A DNA stretch of 64,000 nucleotides from Lentimicrobium sp. (GTDB taxonomy: Bacteria > Bacteroidota > Bacteroidia > Bacteroidales > Lentimicrobiaceae): NCBI GenBank assembly GCA_023957275.1, contig JAMLHF010000002.1, forward strand, positions 1-64,000, read 5' to 3'. The notes beneath the pieces are model-generated. The model did not search any database, was not told where the DNA came from, and saw only the letters and a list, made by a program, of their open reading frames with translations. The position numbers were made by a program, and so were the translations under genes. Numbering within the stretch: position 1 is the stretch's first letter; the number at the start of each line of letters is the position of its first letter. Positions 7,456-15,736 of the stretch are shown here, piece after piece.

Positions 7456-9645
7456 ATGAGCAACATCAGATTTAAAGCCCTTGAACTTGCCATGACAAGG
7501 TCTCGCAGGCAGATGGATATATTTCCTGATAAAGTATCCGATTATTTCGGAGAATTGGCCTTCAGTAAGGCGGTGATGCGTGATTACATGTCGCGTGAAG
7601 CTTATCACTCTGTGATGCGCGCTGCTGAAACCGGAGAAAGAATTGATCGTGGTGTTGCCGACCAGGTCGCATCCGCCATGAAGGCATGGGCGCTGAGCAA
7701 AAAGGCGACACACTTTACACATTGGTTTCATCCGCTAACCGGAGCAACTGCAGAAAAGCACGACGCTTTTATTCAGCCTTCCGGCGACGGAAAAGCTATA
7801 GAAATGTTCAATGCCAATGAGCTGATTCAGCAGGAACCTGACGCTTCGAGCTTTCCCAGCGGTGGTATTCGCAATACCTTTGAAGCAAGAGGCTACACTG
7901 CATGGGACCCGACCTCGCCTGCATTCATTCTCGACCGAACGCTCTGTATCCCGACTATTTTTGTTTCCTATACCGGAGAAGCACTTGATTATAAAACTCC
8001 GCTGTTGAAAGCCTCTCTGGCCTTAGATAAGGAAGCCGTTGCAGTGTGCAACTATTTCGATAAAAACATTGCCAGGGTTTATGCGACATTAGGCTGGGAG
8101 CAGGAGTATTTCCTGGTTGACACTGCACTATACAACGCCAGACCTGACCTGGTCCTGACAGGAAGGACACTTTTCGGCCATTCAAGTGCAAAGGATCAGC
8201 AACTGTCTGATCATTATTTTGGAATTATCCCTGAAAAGGTAATTGATTTCATGCGGGAGTTCGAATATGAAGCGCACAGGTTGGGCATTCCTGTCAGAAC
8301 CCGGCACAACGAGGTGGCTCCTAATCAGTTTGAATGTGCACCGGTTTATGAAGAGGTAAATGTAGCGGTTGACCATAATCAATTGCTTATGCATTTGCTT
8401 GAGAAAGTCAGTAAGCGGCATGGTTATACTGTTTTGTTGCACGAAAAACCTTATGCCGGAGTGAACGGATCAGGAAAACACAACAACTGGTCAATGAGCA
8501 CTGACCTTGGTGAAAACCTGCTTTCTCCGGGAAAAACGCCGAAATCTAACCTGAGATTTTTAACATTCCTTGTTAATATCCTGAAAGCGCTAGATACCAA
8601 CGCCGACATCCTGCGTGCTTATATTGCCTCGGCAGGGAACGACCTCAGGCTGGGAGCTCATGAAGCACCTCCAGCCATTATATCTGCCTTTATTGGTACA
8701 CAACTTACCGAGACACTTGACATGATTGAAAAACTCGGTAAAAAGGCGCTTTCAAAAACCGGTGAAAGCAATGGAAATAACATCAATATCCCTCGCATCC
8801 CAGAGATATTGATGGATAATACCGATCGCAACCGTACTTCTCCTTTCGCGTTTACCGGTAATAAATTTGAATTCAGGGCTGTGGGTTCATCGTCAAGCTG
8901 TGCAAAACCAATGATTGTGCTGAACCTGATTGTTGCAGACCAGCTGAAGAAATTCAGAAATGATGTTGATAAATTGATTGCTGAAAAAGTCAGGAAGGAG
9001 GAAGCAATTCTTCAGGTCATCAGCCGTTACATTGCAGAATCAAGAAGGATAAGGTTTGAAGGTAACAGCTACAGTGAAGAGTGGATTAAGGAGGCTGCCA
9101 AACGTGGCCTTTCAAATATTCCTGATACCCCTCATGCCATGAAATCCCTGCTCCGGAAAGAGGCAATCCGGATATTTGAAGAACACAATGTTCTGACGGA
9201 GCGCGAAATAAGGGCCCGATATGAAATCAAGCTGGAGAATTATGTGAGAAAAATCCAGATCGAATCACGTGTAATGGGAGACCTGGCCATCAATCATATT
9301 ATTCCGATTTCAATACGTTATCAGAATCAGTTGATTGATAATGTTAAGGGTCTTAAGGAGGTGCTTGATAACAAAACTTATGTTGCCCTCTCAAAGAATC
9401 AGTTGGATACAATAAGGGAAATCAGCGAGCATATTTCCATAATCCGCGACCGTGTTATTAAAATGACTGAGGCCCGGAGGCTGGTTAACCGTATTACTGA
9501 TATTGAGAAGCAAGCTGTTGCATATAAGGAAAAGGTACTGGTGTTTTTTGATGAAATCAGATATCATGCCGATAAGCTTGAGCTGATGGTGGATAATGAA
9601 ATCTGGCCATTGCCCAAATACCGTGAGTTGCTCTTTATCCGATAA
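7456..9645 (+). CDS. glnN: Glutamine synthetase type III
   Basis: At 729 residues this is the size of GSIII, about 250 longer than GSI. Visible signatures include NEVAPNQFECAP near residue 285 and the ATP/glutamate site segment EKPYAGVNGSGKHNNWS near residue 335. It makes glutamine from glutamate and ammonia with ATP and is the main ammonium-assimilating enzyme in many Bacteroidetes. The long C-terminal helical region after residue 560 is characteristic of GSIII. The gene stands alone and is followed by a strong terminator. Confidence 0.96.
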   Translation: MSNIRFKALELAMTRSRRQMDIFPDKVSDYFGELAFSKAVMRDYMSREAYHSVMRAAETGERIDRGVADQVASAMKAWALSKKATHFTHWFHPLTGATAEKHDAFIQPSGDGKAIEMFNANELIQQEPDASSFPSGGIRNTFEARGYTAWDPTSPAFILDRTLCIPTIFVSYTGEALDYKTPLLKASLALDKEAVAVCNYFDKNIARVYATLGWEQEYFLVDTALYNARPDLVLTGRTLFGHSSAKDQQLSDHYFGIIPEKVIDFMREFEYEAHRLGIPVRTRHNEVAPNQFECAPVYEEVNVAVDHNQLLMHLLEKVSKRHGYTVLLHEKPYAGVNGSGKHNNWSMSTDLGENLLSPGKTPKSNLRFLTFLVNILKALDTNADILRAYIASAGNDLRLGAHEAPPAIISAFIGTQLTETLDMIEKLGKKALSKTGESNGNNINIPRIPEILMDNTDRNRTSPFAFTGNKFEFRAVGSSSSCAKPMIVLNLIVADQLKKFRNDVDKLIAEKVRKEEAILQVISRYIAESRRIRFEGNSYSEEWIKEAAKRGLSNIPDTPHAMKSLLRKEAIRIFEEHNVLTEREIRARYEIKLENYVRKIQIESRVMGDLAINHIIPISIRYQNQLIDNVKGLKEVLDNKTYVALSKNQLDTIREISEHISIIRDRVIKMTEARRLVNRITDIEKQAVAYKEKVLVFFDEIRYHADKLELMVDNEIWPLPKYRELLFIR

Positions 9646-9684
9646 GGTTAACCCATTTATCTTAATAAGTCTGATAATAACCAT

Positions 9685-9718
9685 ACCCTGCATCCTTGAG
9701 TGCAGGGTTGTTTTTTTT
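9685..9718 (+). terminator. Rho-independent terminator after glnN
   Basis: An 8-base-pair stem ACCCTGCA / TGCAGGGT encloses an 8-base loop and is followed by TG and eight T residues. It lies 40 bases after the glnN stop. Confidence 0.88.
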
Positions 9719-9795
9719 ATTACAGGAATACAGAACGTGCAGGAGCAATTGATTGTCAGATGTACATTGGTGACAATCCCGGAAGAATCCGCTGA

Positions 9796-10146
9796 TTATT
9801 TGTGTGCCTTGCGGTAGGCCCGTTTCCAGGCTCTCCTGGCCCAGTAATTTCGTCTCCAGTATTTGCCCCAGTTAATTCCTGACCATATCCTTTCATGAAA
9901 ATAATAAATAGTCAGTTTTACCGTAAAATCGATAATGCTGATCAGGGAAGCGTCGCCAAGGCTTTCATTCAGTGTGCGTTGGGTTGTGCTGCGGAAAATA
10001 ATAAAGAATACAAAAAACATTACCCCGGAAGCGAGCAAACGGTATGTCAATGCCTTGATAAAACTCCGTTGCGGGCTGTCGCGGAATAGTGTCTCATCTT
10101 CAATATTTTGTGTTTTATTTCGTTTCCGGCCGGTAACTGCGCTCAT
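9796..10146 (-). CDS. DUF2061 family membrane protein
   Basis: This 116-residue protein has a polar N-terminus, the DUF2061 opening RSFIKALTYRLLAS near residue 27, a hydrophobic helix, then SIIDFTVKLTIYYFHERIW, the family hallmark. Two membrane helices are likely. The function of DUF2061 is unknown; some members are fused to sulfate-assimilation proteins. The C-terminal tail is very basic and aromatic (RR, WK, YRKAHK). It is transcribed alone from a -7 box at 10166-10173. Confidence 0.85.
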   Translation of the reverse strand: MSAVTGRKRNKTQNIEDETLFRDSPQRSFIKALTYRLLASGVMFFVFFIIFRSTTQRTLNESLGDASLISIIDFTVKLTIYYFHERIWSGINWGKYWRRNYWARRAWKRAYRKAHK

Positions 10147-10165
10147 AAGTGCAAAAATTTTGTGC

Positions 10166-10173
10166 CAAATTTA
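10166..10173 (-). promoter_or_regulatory. -7 box (TAAATTTG) for the DUF2061 gene
   Basis: The minus strand reads TAAATTTG, matching TAnnTTTG, 19 bases upstream of the ATG of the DUF2061 gene. Confidence 0.45.
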
Positions 10174-10335
10174 CAAAATTACCTTTATCAAAACCGGAAT
10201 TAACTGACGGGCGACATTGACAGATCATGGCTGAACAGGGCATCCATAAAAAAACTGATTGACCTCATCACATTGCTACTTGCGGGAGTTTCACAGTCAG
10301 GTGCAATAAATGCACGCTCTTTTCTGAAAATAGAT

Positions 10336-10343
10336 TAATTTTG
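10336..10343 (+). promoter_or_regulatory. -7 box (TAATTTTG) for the DUF4831 gene
   Basis: TAATTTTG matches TAnnTTTG and ends 19 bases before the ATG at 10363. Confidence 0.5.
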
Positions 10344-10362
10344 AGCAAAATATTCGGGAAAT

Positions 10363-11544
10363 ATGAAATTTAAAAGTGTATCATCTTTAGTGTTTATTCT
10401 TCTTTTCTTCCTGCTGCTGTTGCCCGGGGTGATATCAGGTCAGGTTCACGTGGTTCCGTTCGGTAAAGGAATGCCTTCTGTTGAGAAAAATGGCATATTA
10501 TACACCCTTCCGCGAAATGTCGTCAAGGTGGAGCTTGCCGTTTCGAAAACAGAGACCTTTAAAGGACCATATGCTGATTTCGCAATAAAGTATTTAGGAC
10601 TTACTTCTTTTATTACAAAGAATTCTGTTGATTATTCTATTGTGGATGCGGATATTGAGGTGCTTGCTGAAGCTGATCCTGATCAGTATTATTTTATTGA
10701 GATGGATGAAAAGGCCGGTTCAGGGAGGTCGCTTTTTTTTGCCATGAACGAGCAGGGTATCATAAGCGGGTATGCTGATGTTTCAAAAATGACGGGCCGC
10801 AAGCAATTGAGCGCAGACGGGAAATTGCGGACATCAGGGGCCGGTTCTCCGTTTATTGATCTTCTTCAGCCAAAAGTACTTGAAAAGGTTGACACCATTA
10901 TCCGGCGGATCAGTGTAGATACGAATACTTTTGAGGATGTTTTTATCAGGCGGAGCATCTCCGAAAGATCGGCCGAACAGCTGGCAAAGGAAACTGCTGA
11001 ACTGATCAGGAAAATCGATGATAATATATTCAATCTGATCACAGGTTATCAGGAAGTGAATTATTCAAAGGATGCGCTGGAATTCATGATTTCGCAACTC
11101 GAAAAGACAAAACAGGAATACCTGGCACTCTTCAGGGGAGTGAGCCGGACATCAGTCACAAAGCATGTTTATTATGTAACCCCCGGCAATAATCCTGAAG
11201 GGACGCTTGAAACAATTTGCGGTTTCTCAGGATCAGAAGGAATTGCCGCCCGCAATACTCCCGGGTTTGAGTCGGTCAGCCTGCTGATTGAATCGATGAA
11301 TCAGCTGTCTGCAATAAGGGATTTTATCGCTCAAAGGGAGGCGCCTTCGAAAGGGAAACGGGGCCTGTATTACAGGATACCGGAGAAGGCCCGGATCAGC
11401 CTGAAGGCTGGTAACCGGATCATAGGGCAGAAAGAAGCGATGATCAGTCAACTGGGTATGGTCACTTTTCTTCCTGCCGGGATTTTTTCTTATATTAAAA
11501 TGAATCCCTTGTCAGGGAGCATCGAACTCATCTCTTCCGAGTAA
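10363..11544 (+). CDS. DUF4831 family secreted protein
   Basis: The 393-residue protein begins with a signal peptide (hydrophobic run about residues 8-26 ending in SGQ). The remainder matches DUF4831, a Bacteroidetes family in which the N-terminal part starts with a short beta-rich segment like GILYTLPRNVVKVE and continues with YADFAIKYLGL. It is expected in the periplasm or outer membrane. The function is unknown and no catalytic motif is visible. A membrane protein gene follows after 17 bases on the same strand. Confidence 0.82.
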   Translation: MKFKSVSSLVFILLFFLLLLPGVISGQVHVVPFGKGMPSVEKNGILYTLPRNVVKVELAVSKTETFKGPYADFAIKYLGLTSFITKNSVDYSIVDADIEVLAEADPDQYYFIEMDEKAGSGRSLFFAMNEQGIISGYADVSKMTGRKQLSADGKLRTSGAGSPFIDLLQPKVLEKVDTIIRRISVDTNTFEDVFIRRSISERSAEQLAKETAELIRKIDDNIFNLITGYQEVNYSKDALEFMISQLEKTKQEYLALFRGVSRTSVTKHVYYVTPGNNPEGTLETICGFSGSEGIAARNTPGFESVSLLIESMNQLSAIRDFIAQREAPSKGKRGLYYRIPEKARISLKAGNRIIGQKEAMISQLGMVTFLPAGIFSYIKMNPLSGSIELISSE

Positions 11545-11561
11545 AACCATTGATCTTACAG

Positions 11562-12161
11562 ATGAACCGGAATGCATTTTTTGAGAGGTTAAAGAATCTG
11601 CTGCTGTTCCCCGGTTACGAATGGAAAGTGATAAGCCTTGAAAAGAGGGCGCTCAGTGATGTAATTACAACTTATGTCTGGCGTTTAATCCTTGCAGGCG
11701 GCTTTGCCCAGTTTATAGGGAGTTTTTTCTATGTAAGAAATGTACTCGATATTGATGCCTACAGATTTTCTCTTCCGCTGGCACAGGCCTTTATCTACAT
11801 TGCAGTCCAGTTCCTTGTAATTATTACAGGATCGGTGTTTATCAGAGGCATTGCTTTCAGGTTCGGGTCCGAAAAGAACCTGGTTAAGGCGGTGAAGCTG
11901 ACTGCGTTTTCCTATACTCCCGTATTGATAGTATTTATTATTGCAAATTTACACCAGGTATTGTTAGTTGCCCTTTTGCCTGGAGTTTATGCGATTTATC
12001 TCTTCCGGACCGGTTGTCAGTATATGCTTTCTACACCCGGAAACAGGAGGCTTTCATTTTCCGTGATTTATTTGATAGTTATGCTGGGGTTGTTATTTGT
12101 TTTTACGCGACTGTTCGGGTACCTGTCATCATTAATATTCACGGGTTTTGGCGGAGTTTAG
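11562..12161 (+). CDS. Yip1-domain membrane protein
   Basis: This 199-residue protein has five hydrophobic helices between about residues 40 and 195 and a short cytoplasmic N-terminus with LLLFPGYEWKVI, which is the pattern of bacterial YIP1-family proteins. Their role is unclear. An in-frame TTG four codons upstream is less likely than this ATG. It follows the DUF4831 gene closely and runs toward kdsA on the other strand, with only 11 bases between the stops. Confidence 0.7.
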   Translation: MNRNAFFERLKNLLLFPGYEWKVISLEKRALSDVITTYVWRLILAGGFAQFIGSFFYVRNVLDIDAYRFSLPLAQAFIYIAVQFLVIITGSVFIRGIAFRFGSEKNLVKAVKLTAFSYTPVLIVFIIANLHQVLLVALLPGVYAIYLFRTGCQYMLSTPGNRRLSFSVIYLIVMLGLLFVFTRLFGYLSSLIFTGFGGV

Positions 12162-12172
12162 CCATTTTCGCT

Positions 12173-13006
12173 TTATTGGGTGTGAAGGTAAGCCTGACGA
12201 ATAATAACCAGATCGGTCAACAGCTTTTCAAGTAAGTTGATATTCAGCATGTTTGCGCCGTCAGATTTGGCAATGGATGGGTTTGGGTGTGTTTCAAGGA
12301 AAATGCCGTCGACACCCGCGGCTATTCCTGCCCTGGCAATTGTGGAGATCAGTGCGGGCCTGCCTCCGCTCACTCCGCCCGGTTGGTTTGGTTGTTGAAG
12401 AGAATGGGTAACATCCAGTATAACAGGGTGTCCGAATTCCTGCATTGCCGGAATTCCGCGCATGTCAATTACCAGATCCTGGTATCCGAACATGCTTCCG
12501 CGATCAGTGATCATTACATTGTTGTTTCCTGTTCCGGTGACCTTCTCAACTGCGAACTTCATGGATTCAGGGGCCAGGAACTGTCCTTTTTTTATATTAA
12601 CCCATTTGCCGGTTCGCGCAGCCGCTTCCAGCAGGTCGGTCTGCCGGCATAAAAAAGCCGGGATTTGCAGAACATCGACATATCGTGCTGCAACTTCTGC
12701 CTCCTGCGCCGAATGAATATCTGTGATTACCGGCAAACCCAACTGATTTTTTACCCTGGCAATGCTTTCAAGGGCTGCCATATCGCCGATCCCGCTGAAA
12801 GAATCCTGCTTCGACCGGTTAGCTTTTCTGTAAGAAGCTTTAAAAACAAAAGGTATTTCCAGCTTATCAGTAATTTCCTTGATCACCAAAGCGATTTCAA
12901 GAGGCATTTCAGGGTTTTCAACCACGCATGGGCCGGCAATCAGAAAAAAGTTGCCGTTGCTGTATTTCCTGATGCCCGGAATGTCGGGGGTAGTTTTTAT
13001 ACTCAT
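12173..13006 (-). CDS. kdsA: 3-deoxy-8-phosphooctulonate (KDO-8-P) synthase
   Basis: The 277-residue protein has the KdsA signatures FLIAGPCVVENPE near residue 22, FKASYRKANRSK near residue 54 and DVTHSLQQPNQPGG near residue 198. It condenses arabinose 5-phosphate with phosphoenolpyruvate to give KDO 8-phosphate, the precursor of the inner core sugar of lipopolysaccharide. It lies 13 bases downstream of rarA on the same strand and is probably read through from it. Presence of KDO synthesis confirms a Gram-negative outer membrane. Confidence 0.96.
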   Translation of the reverse strand: MSIKTTPDIPGIRKYSNGNFFLIAGPCVVENPEMPLEIALVIKEITDKLEIPFVFKASYRKANRSKQDSFSGIGDMAALESIARVKNQLGLPVITDIHSAQEAEVAARYVDVLQIPAFLCRQTDLLEAAARTGKWVNIKKGQFLAPESMKFAVEKVTGTGNNNVMITDRGSMFGYQDLVIDMRGIPAMQEFGHPVILDVTHSLQQPNQPGGVSGGRPALISTIARAGIAAGVDGIFLETHPNPSIAKSDGANMLNINLLEKLLTDLVIIRQAYLHTQ

Positions 13007-13019
13007 AGTTAATTGTGTT

Positions 13020-14294
13020 CTAATACTGGTATTTGTTTTTCCAGAGATTCTTCAGATATTTTCTGATTTCTTCCTCTCTGGGATTTTTGCCGGGCTCATA
13101 GAATCTGGTTCCGGAGAGCTTCTCCGGAAGAAATTCCATTTCAGCGAAATTTCCTTCATAACTGTGGGCATAGCGATAATCGGCTCCATACCCCAGGTTT
13201 TTCATTAAACCGGTCGGTGCATTCCTTATAGGCAAGGGAACCGGCAGATCGCCTTTGTTTCTTACTGCTGCAAGCGCTTCTTCAATGGCCATGTAGGAAG
13301 CATTGCTTTTCGGAGAACAGGCCAAATAAACAGCACATTGCGAAAGGATGATTCTGCATTCCGGATATCCGGTTTTATGTACGGCATCAAAACAGGTGTT
13401 GGCCAGCAGGAGTGCATTCGGATTGGCATTGCCGATATCTTCTGAGGCCAGAATCAACATCCGCCGCGCTATGAATTTTGGGTCTTCTCCGGATTCAATC
13501 ATTCTGGCCAGCCAGTACACCGCAGCATTCGGATCGCTTCCCCGCATCGATTTGATAAATGCAGAAATAATGTCGTAGTGCATTTCACCTTTTTTGTCAT
13601 ACATGGCGAGATTTTGCTGTATGACTTTCAGGGCGGACCGGTTGTCAATTTCTATTATGTTGCCGTCCGGATGCTGCACACCGGCAATAATTTCCAGGGC
13701 ATTCAGCAACTTGCGCGCATCCCCTCCTGAAATTCTCAGCAGGGCTTCGTCTTCTCTGATCCTGATTTCAATACCTGTCAGGACTTTTATTTTTGCCAGT
13801 GCCTTAGCCGTAATAATTCTAAGGTCATTCTCATCCAAAGGTTTGAGAATGTAAACCTGGCACCTGGAAAGAAGTGGTGAAATTACTTCAAATGACGGGT
13901 TTTCGGTAGTGGCACCAATCAATGTTATGATGCCTTTTTCAACAGCGCTCAGCAGTGAGTCCTGCTGTGATTTACTGAAGCGGTGAATCTCATCAATAAA
14001 CAACAACGCGTTTTTGCCAGAATTCCGGGCATTCTCAATAACTTCCCGGATGTCTTTTACGCCGGAGTTGATCGCGCTCAGGGTGAAAAACGGTTTCTGT
14101 AGTTTGTTGGCAATGATATGTGCCAAAGTGGTTTTGCCTACACCGGGAGGGCCCCATAAAATAATGGAAGGAAGGGTGCCGGACTCTACCGCCTTCCGCA
14201 GAATGCCATCGTTACCGATAAGATGTTGCTGACCAACATAGTCATCAAAATCAGAAGGACGAAGCTGTTCGGCCAGCGGGGGAAGGTTAGTCAT
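13020..14294 (-). CDS. rarA: Replication-associated recombination protein A (AAA+ ATPase)
   Basis: The 424-residue protein has Walker A GPPGVGKTT near residue 49, Walker B LFIDEIH, a sensor-1 ATTENPSF and the C-terminal MgsA domain. RarA acts at stalled replication forks and is related to clamp loaders and RuvB. The frame opens 9 codons earlier, but that TTG is inside the -7 box at 14319-14326, so the ATG at 14294 is chosen. It is followed by kdsA in a probable two-gene transcript. Confidence 0.94.
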   Translation of the reverse strand: MTNLPPLAEQLRPSDFDDYVGQQHLIGNDGILRKAVESGTLPSIILWGPPGVGKTTLAHIIANKLQKPFFTLSAINSGVKDIREVIENARNSGKNALLFIDEIHRFSKSQQDSLLSAVEKGIITLIGATTENPSFEVISPLLSRCQVYILKPLDENDLRIITAKALAKIKVLTGIEIRIREDEALLRISGGDARKLLNALEIIAGVQHPDGNIIEIDNRSALKVIQQNLAMYDKKGEMHYDIISAFIKSMRGSDPNAAVYWLARMIESGEDPKFIARRMLILASEDIGNANPNALLLANTCFDAVHKTGYPECRIILSQCAVYLACSPKSNASYMAIEEALAAVRNKGDLPVPLPIRNAPTGLMKNLGYGADYRYAHSYEGNFAEMEFLPEKLSGTRFYEPGKNPREEEIRKYLKNLWKNKYQY

Positions 14295-14318
14295 CAGGAA
14301 AGTAATTATTGCCGTCTG

Positions 14319-14326
14319 CAAAGATA
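14319..14326 (-). promoter_or_regulatory. -7 box (TATCTTTG) for rarA
   Basis: The minus strand reads TATCTTTG, an exact match to TAnnTTTG, 24 bases upstream of the chosen rarA ATG. It decides the start by making the upstream TTG part of the promoter. Confidence 0.6.
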
Positions 14327-14550
14327 GGGCTTTGTGAATTGTCAGCGAAAAATTGACCGGCAGATCCTCCGGATCGGCTGCATCTGAATCGGGTATTTCT
14401 GTTTTTTCGGGAAAAATAGCGTAGAAACCTGATTGATTTTAAGCCTATTTTAATATTATTTTAAAGATTGTTACTGATATAACAATGTAAAAGCCTGAAA
14501 TACAGTGTTTAAAACTCATTAAAAATAAATTAAATTTTTTTGTAAAAAAC

Positions 14551-14582
14551 TTGCTTTTTAATACGGAATTTATCTATCTTTG
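14551..14582 (+). promoter_or_regulatory. Strong Bacteroidetes promoter (TTG / TATCTTTG) for the small lipoprotein
   Basis: A TTG at 14551-14553 and TATCTTTG at 14575-14582 are separated by 21 bases, the usual spacing of the -33 and -7 elements. The region upstream is very A/T rich. The ATG follows 26 bases after the -7 box. Confidence 0.65.
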
Positions 14583-14608
14583 TCACGTTTAAAAACCCAA
14601 AACAGAAC

Positions 14609-14827
14609 ATGAAAACATTATCACAGATTTTAGTAGTTGCCGGTCTTGCAACTTTGGTTGCTTGCGGTCCCAGTGCAGAACAGTTGGCTGAGCAGGCTCG
14701 CCTCGATTCAATCCGTATTGCTGATTCAATCGCTCTCGTAGAAGCTGAAGCAGCCCGTATTCAGGATTCGATCAACGCTGCTCTTGCTGCTGACACTACC
14801 GTTGTTGAAGAGGTTGTTGTTGAATAA
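14609..14827 (+). CDS. Small Lpp-like lipoprotein (72 residues)
   Basis: The product has a short signal peptide ending in the lipobox LVAC, so the mature protein would be a lipid-anchored peptide of about 53 residues. The rest is a helix with a repeated Asp-Ser-Ile pattern (LDSIRIADSIALVEAEAARIQDS in outline) and an acidic, valine-rich tail ending VVEEVVVE. A strong promoter and a perfect 14-base-pair terminator flank it closely, which suggests high expression. The overall plan resembles small outer-membrane lipoproteins such as Lpp or OprI, but no homology is claimed; the C-terminal lysine of Lpp is absent. Confidence 0.8.
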   Translation: MKTLSQILVVAGLATLVACGPSAEQLAEQARLDSIRIADSIALVEAEAARIQDSINAALAADTTVVEEVVVE

Positions 14828-14842
14828 TCTTAATGAATTTTA

Positions 14843-14880
14843 ACAGCAAAGGAGGCCCAAAGCCTCCTTTGCTGTTTTTA
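14843..14880 (+). terminator. Strong terminator after the small lipoprotein
   Basis: A perfect 14-base-pair stem (ACAGCAAAGGAGGC paired with GCCTCCTTTGCTGT) with loop CCAAA is followed by a T run. It begins 16 bases after the stop codon. Confidence 0.93.
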
Positions 14881-15052
14881 AGCAAGCCGGATTTTAGTAA
14901 TTTTCACATTCATCCGGAATTAATTGCCGGGTATTTAGATAATTACATCGGTCTGCAGCTGTGCCTGGCAGACGTCTTGCGGACTTCTTTATTGTCGCCC
15001 GTTACATATTTCCTGCATGGTTCTGCTGTTTCATTTTGCTTTTCCTCAGGCT

Positions 15053-15601
15053 ATTGGGCATAGGTGCTGTTATGTCTTTTTTATCTTTATTTTACTGTGC
15101 TTTGGATAACAGCTCTTCAACCATGATTCGGAAATTTTCAATAACATCATCATCTATCAAAAAAGATGTTTTACCAACACAACCGGATTTCTTATAAAGA
15201 TAGACCTGATCTCTTTGCCCCTGAAAAACAATTTTACATTTCCAGTTATTTTTCTGCACCTCAGCATCTATACTGTTACCATTTAACCCTCTAAAATCTA
15301 CATTTTTTAAAAATGAGATTATTGTATCAATATCTTGTTTGGTATTAAAGATGTTAATTTCAGTTTCACTATCAGGTGAAGTGAGTTCAACCTGGATTGA
15401 TGTTATATTTTCAGTATTCCACCCCTGAATTCTGTTTTGGGCTATTCCATTCATGCCTGAACAGAAAATAATTAGAAATACAAACACGAAAGCTTTCATT
15501 TTAAAATAATTTTAGGTAAAAAAATGTTTTGTATAATGAAGATGCTTAAACATTGGTTTTTCCATAAAAATAGTTCATAAATTTTTTAATAATTGGGCAT
15601 A
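15053..15601. repeat. Direct repeat ATTGGGCATA bracketing a single gene
   Basis: The 10-mer ATTGGGCATA occurs at 15053-15062 and again at 15592-15601, on either side of one small minus-strand gene. The two copies lie in the same orientation 539 bases apart. Just outside the gene a GTTATG (15069-15074) and a CATAAC overlap or adjoin the copies. This resembles the ends of a mobile single-gene cassette, but no complete attC-type site can be drawn. Confidence 0.4.
15092..15499 (-). CDS. Small secreted protein of unknown function
   Basis: This 135-residue protein has a signal peptide (hydrophobic run about residues 3-18, cleavage likely after GIAQ). The mature part is a small mixed alpha/beta domain with two cysteines, in KCKI and GCVG, that could form a disulfide in the periplasm. 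I recognise no family. It is bracketed by a 10-base direct repeat and lies in lower-GC sequence than its neighbours, which hints at separate acquisition. Confidence 0.65.
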   Translation of the reverse strand: MKAFVFVFLIIFCSGMNGIAQNRIQGWNTENITSIQVELTSPDSETEINIFNTKQDIDTIISFLKNVDFRGLNGNSIDAEVQKNNWKCKIVFQGQRDQVYLYKKSGCVGKTSFLIDDDVIENFRIMVEELLSKAQ

Positions 15602-15686
15602 ACTAATCTTTTATCGCGCTGCGAATAGCTGTTCCACTCCTTCTCCGAATGAATAAAATAACCAATATTCACGCATTGCTTTTGCT

Positions 15687-15694
15687 TACCTTTG
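15687..15694 (+). promoter_or_regulatory. -7 box (TACCTTTG) for the DEAD-box helicase
   Basis: TACCTTTG matches TAnnTTTG. It lies 42 bases before the chosen ATG at 15737 and overlaps the earlier TTG start of the open frame, which therefore cannot be the translated start. Confidence 0.55.
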
Positions 15695-15736
15695 ACAATG
15701 TTAATTTGTAATTTAAATCTCTCTTTAAAATCAGAT

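Noticed and set aside
14900..15075. A full integron attC site next to the cassette-like gene
   Set aside because: Pieces such as CATAAC and ATTGGGCATA are present, but the paired inner and outer boxes at proper spacing could not be drawn, and no integrase is seen.
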